DNA of 64,000 bases from Alkalihalophilus pseudofirmus OF4 (lineage in GTDB: Bacteria > Bacillota > Bacilli > Bacillales > Bacillaceae_D), in NCBI RefSeq assembly GCF_000005825.2, contig NC_013791.2, positions 496,001-560,000 of the forward strand, read 5' to 3'. Of the stretch, positions 59,219 through 64,000 are shown piece by piece (positions within the stretch are counted from its first letter, which is position 1; every line of letters begins with the position of its first letter). A model generated the notes under the pieces. The model saw only the letters and a list, made by a program, of their open reading frames with translations, was not told the origin of the DNA and did no database searches. A program made the translations under genes and the position numbers.

Positions 59219-60991
59219 ATGAAATACCCTCAAGTGTGGGACCTAGAGACCTTCTTTAAAGGAGGCAGTGATTCTGAGGAATTTAAGACATTTGTACAAA
59301 AGGCAAATGAAATGAGCAAGGAGCTAAACGAAAGATTACAGCAATCCTTATCTCTTAATGAGCTAGAATCTTTCATTCATGACCTTCAAACCTTAATGCA
59401 GCATGCTAGAGAAGCTGGAGCATTTGTCAGCTGTCTTACTGCGCAGGATGTGAAAGATGAAAAGGCATCCCTTTGGCAAGGGAGCGTACAAGAGCTGTTT
59501 ACTTCTGTACAAAATGTCACGGTAGGCTTAGAAGAAAAGTTAACAGATCTGACAGCAGATGAGTGGACGGCTCTGATAAATACAGAATCTTTAAGGGAAA
59601 TTGCCTTTAATCTAGAAGAAAAAAAGAAAGCAGCCGATGAAAAATTAAACCCTGCAGAGGAGAAGCTTGCTGCAGCTCTTGCTGTTGACGGGTACCATGC
59701 GTGGGGAACGGTATATAATCAAGCAGTGGGACGCATGCAGATTCCATTTGAAGAGAACGGCGAAACCAAATTATTATCAGCAGGCCAGCTCCAAAACCGA
59801 CTCAATAGCGCAGATCGCAAAACAAGAGAGCAGGCATTTGAGGTTTCTGAAGAGGCATGGCAGAAAGAAGCCCCTTTATTCACATCCACTCTTAATCATC
59901 TAGCGGGTTTTCGCTTGAAATTGTACGAAGCAAGAGGCTGGGATCACGTATTAAAAGAACCGCTAGATATTAATCGAATGAGTGAGAAGACGCTTAACGC
60001 GATGTGGGAAGCGATTAATGATAATAAACCGCGCTTTTATGAATTTATGAATCGTAAAGCAAAATTGCTTGGAGTCGAAAAGCTTGCGATGCATGATGTT
60101 CACGCACCGCTTCCGACCGAGGGGGATGCTTCGATTTCTTACGATGATGCTTGTGATTTAATTATTAAGCATTTTAATAAATTTAGTCCAAAGCTTGCGA
60201 GTTTCACTGAAGGAGCCCTGCGTGATGGCTGGGTAGAGGCAGAAGACCGAGCTGGTAAACGTCCTGGCGGCTTTTGCACTTCGTTTGCTGTATCGAAACA
60301 GTCTCGTATTTTTATGACCTATGACGGTTCTATGGCGAATGTGGCGACATTGGCTCATGAGTTAGGTCATGCCTATCACAGTCATTGTTTAAAAACGAAG
60401 CAGCCGCTTGCACAGCGTTATGCAATGAATGTAGCAGAAACGGCTTCTACATTTGCAGAAACAATCGTAGCCGATGCTCTAGTAAATGAAGCGAAGGATG
60501 CGGATGTAAGACTTTCATTACTTGAAAATAAAGTAAACCGTGCGCTTGCTTTCTTTATGAATATTCATGCCCGCTTCCTATTTGAAACGCGATTCTATGA
60601 GGCTCGTAAAGAGAAACTTGTATCTACTGGTGAACTAAATACTTTAATGGAAGAGGCTCAGCGTGAAGCATATGGAAATCAGCTTGAAAATTACTCACCG
60701 ACCTTCTGGGCATCTAAACTCCATTTCCATATTACAGGAGTCCCTTTTTATAACTTCCCATACACGTTTGGGTACTTGTTCAGTATGGGAATCTACAAAC
60801 GTGCACTAGAAGCGGGAAGATCATTTGAAGATGATTATATTTCCTTGCTTGAAGATACAGCGAGTATGAGTGTAGAAGAGCTTGCTATGAAGCATCTACA
60901 AGCAGACCTCACTACAAAAGAATTCTGGCAGGAAGCAATTGACGTCGTTTTAGCTGATGTAGATGAGTTTATGAGATTAACAGATAAATAA
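59219..60991 (+). CDS. M3-family oligoendopeptidase (PepF type)
   Basis: A 590-residue cytoplasmic zinc metallopeptidase that degrades short peptides. The zinc motif is HELGH at residues 380-384 (LAHELGHAYHSHCL), with the third ligand Glu in NVAETASTFAETIV (about residue 406). The N-terminal helical domain (about 1-200) and the C-terminal FYNFPYTFGYLFSMGIY stretch are typical of the M3B PepF-like group. ATG 59219 follows AAGGAGGAAC. Single gene, with a terminator at 60997. Confidence 0.93.
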   Translation: MKYPQVWDLETFFKGGSDSEEFKTFVQKANEMSKELNERLQQSLSLNELESFIHDLQTLMQHAREAGAFVSCLTAQDVKDEKASLWQGSVQELFTSVQNVTVGLEEKLTDLTADEWTALINTESLREIAFNLEEKKKAADEKLNPAEEKLAAALAVDGYHAWGTVYNQAVGRMQIPFEENGETKLLSAGQLQNRLNSADRKTREQAFEVSEEAWQKEAPLFTSTLNHLAGFRLKLYEARGWDHVLKEPLDINRMSEKTLNAMWEAINDNKPRFYEFMNRKAKLLGVEKLAMHDVHAPLPTEGDASISYDDACDLIIKHFNKFSPKLASFTEGALRDGWVEAEDRAGKRPGGFCTSFAVSKQSRIFMTYDGSMANVATLAHELGHAYHSHCLKTKQPLAQRYAMNVAETASTFAETIVADALVNEAKDADVRLSLLENKVNRALAFFMNIHARFLFETRFYEARKEKLVSTGELNTLMEEAQREAYGNQLENYSPTFWASKLHFHITGVPFYNFPYTFGYLFSMGIYKRALEAGRSFEDDYISLLEDTASMSVEELAMKHLQADLTTKEFWQEAIDVVLADVDEFMRLTDK

Positions 60992-60996
60992 TAGAC

Positions 60997-61030
60997 AGAA
61001 CCAAGGAGATGATTCCTTGGTTCTTTTAAT
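60997..61030 (+). terminator. Terminator of the oligopeptidase gene
   Basis: AGAACCAAGG and CCTTGGTTCT form a 10-bp stem, followed by TTTAATTT. Confidence 0.9.
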
Positions 61031-61166
61031 TTCTCTCAAAACAGGACTTTATTACTGGTAAAATAGGTAACAAAAATAACTATTTATTGAGAGGTTATGG
61101 TACTATATATTTGCAATCGATTAAATTTAACAAATATTGCGAAACAATGGGGGATGAGAGAAGCCG

Positions 61167-62864
61167 ATGAAAAGGGGATCAGTAGCTCAAAAAATGATAG
61201 CAGGGTTTGTGGTGGTTGCTATCATATTTAGTATTGCTAGTTTTTTTTCATACATAAATGTTAAAAATGTTGATCAATCATATCAGGAGTTAACTGGTTT
61301 TGTACGAGACCTTGAAGTAACGACCCTTCGTATGGAAAGTAATTTAAATCGTACGAGCAGTAATTTACGAGGATATCTATTAACAGGTGAACGTGAGATG
61401 CTTGAGCGGTTTTATGATTATAACCGACAAGTGAATCTCTACATAGAAGAGTTGCAGCAACTGGTTCCTGATGGTGAGACTGCTGGGCGGATGGAGCTTC
61501 TTGAGGAATTAAATGCAAGCTATTTACAACTGTCTAATACTGCAATTAATCAATTTCAGCTTAATCCTGAAGGAGCAATTGCAATCGTCAATAATGAAGT
61601 CCAGCCGATCGCGAGAGATATGATTAACGAAGCGGACCAATTTACTGCACAAATTCAAGATTACCGAGCAGAACGGGCATCAGCTATTGCTAGTGAGGTA
61701 AGAAATGCGATTGTGTTAACAGTTGTAATTAGTATTGTGGCCTTCTTAGTCGCAATTGGGATTGGGATTGCCTTATCAATGCTGTTGACAAAGCCATTAA
61801 AAGAAATGAAATCCGCTGCTGAGAGAATGGCAAATGGAGATTTGACTGTTAATACAGCAAGAGTGAGAGGGAATGATGAGATCGCAGCGCTATCTGCTTC
61901 CTTTGCTGTGATGCAAGAACAGCTGCGTACACTTGTGGGCCAGCTTTTATACAATTCTGATCAAGTGGCAGCAGCATCAGAGGAACTCTCAGCAAGTGCT
62001 GAACAGACTTCAAGAGCAACCGAACATACAGCGTCGGCTATCGAGAGGATTGCAAAAGGCAGTGACGATCAATTAGCTACAGCGGCAAAAAGTAATACTT
62101 TATTAGGTGAAGTTTCATCTAGTGTAGAAGAAATGGCTGTAAGTACTGCTGCAGTTGAGGAACAGTCCGAAAAATCTCGTCAGTATGCTGCAGATGGGGG
62201 CAAGCTTGTCCGTGAGACCGTCGATAAAATGAAAGCAATCGATCAATCTGTCAAAGATTCAGATAAGGCGATTCAAGGAATGTCTACTAAGGCAGAGGAG
62301 ATTGGAGGCATTTTGGATGTGATCCGCGGGATTGCAGATCAGACGAATTTGCTTGCATTAAATGCAGCAATTGAAGCAGCGAGAGCAGGTGAGCATGGGA
62401 GAGGCTTTGCGGTTGTAGCAGATGAAGTGAGGAAGCTTGCTGAACAATCTTCAGACAGTACGTTAAAAATTAATGATCTTATTTCTGAAATGCAAAATGA
62501 AACAAAACATTCTGTTACCATGATGGGGCTTGTAAAAGAAGAGGTACAGGAAGGACTTGTTACGGCAAATGATACCGATCGTAAATTTACAGCGATTAGC
62601 GAGGCCATTGAATTAATGAACGAGCAGATCGAACAAATCAATGATACTGCTCAAACAATGGCTGAGAGATCAGAGGTTGTCTCGTATTCTGTAAATGAGA
62701 TGACGGATATTGCCAAAGAATCATCAGAGCACAGTTCGACAGTAAGTGCTTCGGCTCAAGAAACATTGGCATCGATGGAAGAAGTAACGTCTTCTGCTCA
62801 TGCGCTGACAACAATGGCCGAAGAGCTGCAGCAGCTTGTGAAAACATTTAAAATTGATCGTTAA
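61167..62864 (+). CDS. Methyl-accepting chemotaxis protein
   Basis: A 565-residue chemoreceptor. It has an N-terminal membrane segment (about 12-32; [19 protein letters not shown]), an extracellular helical sensor (about 35-180, resembling CHASE3/four-helix bundle types; [31 protein letters not shown]), a second segment (about 185-210), a HAMP domain (about 210-262; [21 protein letters not shown]) and a signalling domain (about 280-565) with the invariant hairpin tip [40 protein letters not shown]. It should signal to CheA via CheW. The ligand is unknown. ATG 61167 follows GGGGGATGAG. Confidence 0.95.
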   Translation: MKRGSVAQKMIAGFVVVAIIFSIASFFSYINVKNVDQSYQELTGFVRDLEVTTLRMESNLNRTSSNLRGYLLTGEREMLERFYDYNRQVNLYIEELQQLVPDGETAGRMELLEELNASYLQLSNTAINQFQLNPEGAIAIVNNEVQPIARDMINEADQFTAQIQDYRAERASAIASEVRNAIVLTVVISIVAFLVAIGIGIALSMLLTKPLKEMKSAAERMANGDLTVNTARVRGNDEIAALSASFAVMQEQLRTLVGQLLYNSDQVAAASEELSASAEQTSRATEHTASAIERIAKGSDDQLATAAKSNTLLGEVSSSVEEMAVSTAAVEEQSEKSRQYAADGGKLVRETVDKMKAIDQSVKDSDKAIQGMSTKAEEIGGILDVIRGIADQTNLLALNAAIEAARAGEHGRGFAVVADEVRKLAEQSSDSTLKINDLISEMQNETKHSVTMMGLVKEEVQEGLVTANDTDRKFTAISEAIELMNEQIEQINDTAQTMAERSEVVSYSVNEMTDIAKESSEHSSTVSASAQETLASMEEVTSSAHALTTMAEELQQLVKTFKIDR

Positions 62865-62872
62865 TACGTAAG

Positions 62873-62905
62873 AAGAAGCTGTCCAGCTTAGGAGCAGCTT
62901 CTTTC
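62873..62905 (+). terminator. Terminator of the chemoreceptor gene (head of repeat copy 3)
   Basis: AAGAAGCTG pairs with CAGCTTCTT around TCCAGCTTAGGAG, followed by TTCG. Core AGCTG/CAGCT as at the other copies. Confidence 0.85.
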
Positions 62906-62923
62906 GTTTGATCCATGGGAAGA

Positions 62924-63110
62924 GGCGCATATCCTCAGTCAATGAATACAATTCCAATTCACACGGACGCAAAAATTGGTTGAAGCGACGCAATACGAAG
63001 AGATAGGCGTAATTTAGCCCGTAAACGACGCAATGCCTCGAAACATGCACGCATTAAGCTCCTCAACGGACGCATAAACAAGGTGAAAACTTACAATTTG
63101 TCACGTGCCA
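62924..63110 (+). repeat. 21-bp-period repeat element, copy 3 (nine units)
   Basis: Cores at 62928, 62949, 62970, 62991, 63010, 63031, 63052, 63073 and 63094: all steps are 21 bp except unit 4, which is 19 bp, exactly as in copy 1. Unit 2 is AATACAATTCC, units 3, 4 and 6 begin GACGC, unit 8 is GACGCATAAACA followed by GGTGAAAA, and unit 9 TTACAATTTG. It lies just after the chemoreceptor terminator and on the same strand. With the terminator it takes up most of the gap to the next gene. Confidence 0.88.
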
Positions 63111-63170
63111 ATCTGATTCTACACATGCTAGCTAGCGCGGGCACTTCCTTTTCAGATGGGGTAGTGAATG

Positions 63171-64000
63171 TTAGCCCTCTTGCTTCAAATAACGTTTATC
63201 TTTCATAAATAATCTCCAGAAGAAAATGAAGATCGGCACAAGCACCGCCATCCCCACCCCGTATCCAATCAGAAGCAGACCAAACATCGTGTCGTTTGTA
63301 AACGCATCATAAATTGTGACATCAGGATAGAGGAAATAAGGCATGTGGGCGGACCCGTAAGCAAAGCTAGCAAGGCCGAACTGGGCAGCAATTAAAAGGA
63401 CAGCTGCTCTAGGTTGCCCTACACTTACTTTTTTTGACGGCCACCAAAGCGCACTGTACCCTATGCTGAATGCTAACAAGGATAGCGAGAACAAAAGCCA
63501 TTCGTTCGCCATATTTTCAAACATCCAGAATGCTTCAGGAATTAACGTGAAAATCGCAGCGACTGCAAACGCCAGAGTAATCGGACCAAGAATAATCGCA
63601 TTTTTTCTATACACATGGTAGGTCTCTTCAGAATTGGCTTCTCTTGCATAATCACTTAATAATAGTGAAGATAAAAACAGCTCTGTACTTATTCCAAAGC
63701 CAAGGTGAGTGTAGAAAGTGGGGCTTGAGAAAAGCTGATTCACTAATACATATTGCCTGTCCCCTACTGTCTCTACGAAGCCGCCGATTGCTGCAGGCAG
63801 AATACTAATAAGCAAGGCTGGAATTAATAAGCCGGTCACCCCTGATATGATGACAAGCATATTCGTATACTTCTGTACGGAATATGAATACACCATAAAG
63901 GCACTTCGGATCGTTAACAGAATTAACACCAGGCAAAAAGGAACGATCATAATTGTACCTAGTGAAGAGGCAGCTCCTGGAAAGAAACCGACAAGAGCCA
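63171..64000 (-). CDS. Cytochrome bd-type quinol oxidase subunit II (cut by window end)
   Basis: Subunit II (CydB/CioB) of a bd-type terminal oxidase in the cell membrane. The frame is open to the window end (ALVGFFPGAASSLGTIMIVPFCL precedes the first internal Met), so the N-terminus is missing. About 276 residues are visible with seven or so hydrophobic segments; FGLASFAYGSAHMPYFLYPDVTIYDAFTNDTMFGLLLIGYGVGMAVLVPIFIFFWRLFMKDKRYL is typical of the CydB C-terminus and resembles the Bacillus YthB type. Subunit I would be expected further upstream on the minus strand, outside the window. Confidence 0.88.
   Translation of the reverse strand, partial: ALVGFFPGAASSLGTIMIVPFCLVLILLTIRSAFMVYSYSVQKYTNMLVIISGVTGLLIPALLISILPAAIGGFVETVGDRQYVLVNQLFSSPTFYTHLGFGISTELFLSSLLLSDYAREANSEETYHVYRKNAIILGPITLAFAVAAIFTLIPEAFWMFENMANEWLLFSLSLLAFSIGYSALWWPSKKVSVGQPRAAVLLIAAQFGLASFAYGSAHMPYFLYPDVTIYDAFTNDTMFGLLLIGYGVGMAVLVPIFIFFWRLFMKDKRYLKQEG

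Overview
The window looks like chromosome of an endospore-forming, probably alkaliphilic member of the Bacillaceae (Alkalihalobacillus / Halalkalibacterium type). This rests on gene content: a complete ger germinant-receptor operon, a YkvU/SpoVB-like sporulation membrane protein, mreBH, nifS divergent from nadBCA, vpr, bacterial nos, and an RNase H1 that closely resembles the well-studied Bacillus halodurans enzyme. Start sites have strong AGGAGG-type ribosome binding sites and most genes end in classical intrinsic terminators. I saw no rRNA, tRNA, CRISPR array, prophage or transposase gene.

Layout. 0-5 kb: end of glpK, glpP behind its own leader terminator, an EamA transporter behind an attenuator-like leader, a sodium/alanine symporter and a sporulation flippase-like gene. 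5-9.5 kb: trehalose regulon treP, treA, treR with three TreR operators and two cre sites. 9.5-15 kb: a periodic repeat element, glutathione peroxidase, nitric oxide synthase, an ABC-F ATPase and a PAS-PAS-GGDEF protein. 15-19 kb: fructose operon fruR-fruK-fruA. 19-25 kb: amidase, TPP riboswitch with thiT, glutamate dehydrogenase and the Vpr-like secreted protease. 25-30 kb: hypothetical genes, an ABC1/UbiB kinase, a ribokinase gene broken by an in-frame stop, and mreBH. 31-34 kb: ptsG (EIICBA) and its antiterminator glcT, with a structured, C-rich 3' RNA candidate behind ptsG. 34-38 kb: DCC protein, NSS transporter, a lipoprotein polysaccharide deacetylase and a paired GC-rich repeat. 38-43 kb: NAD biosynthesis (nifS, nadB-nadC-nadA) with a NiaR-like operator. 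43-50 kb: MATE pump, RNase H, aldehyde dehydrogenase, a lysine/ornithine N-hydroxylase with an abnormal 3' end, and katA with a PerR-type box. 50-54 kb: ger operon in the order B-A-C. 54-59 kb: acetyltransferase, the ywrD-ywrC-ywrB-ywrA group (cytoplasmic gamma-glutamyltransferase, Lrp-type regulator, two half-size chromate transporters) and a second GC-rich repeat. 59-64 kb: oligopeptidase, chemotaxis receptor and the 3' part of a cytochrome bd subunit II gene.

The genes are mostly housekeeping and sugar uptake: three PTS systems (trehalose, fructose, glucose), each with its own regulator (repressor, DeoR-type, RNA-binding antiterminator), plus spore and oxidative-stress functions.

The most unusual signal is not a gene. 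Four places (about 9.5, 26.4, 44.6 and 63.0 kb) carry the same noncoding element: an intrinsic terminator with an AGCTG/CAGCT core, then a row of boxes related to GACGCAAT with a 21-bp period. In the three full copies there are nine units, unit 4 is 19 bp instead of 21, unit 2 always reads like TACAATTCC, and unit 8 always reads like CATAAAC. The element always points the same way as the gene whose terminator it follows. I do not recognise it as a described family.
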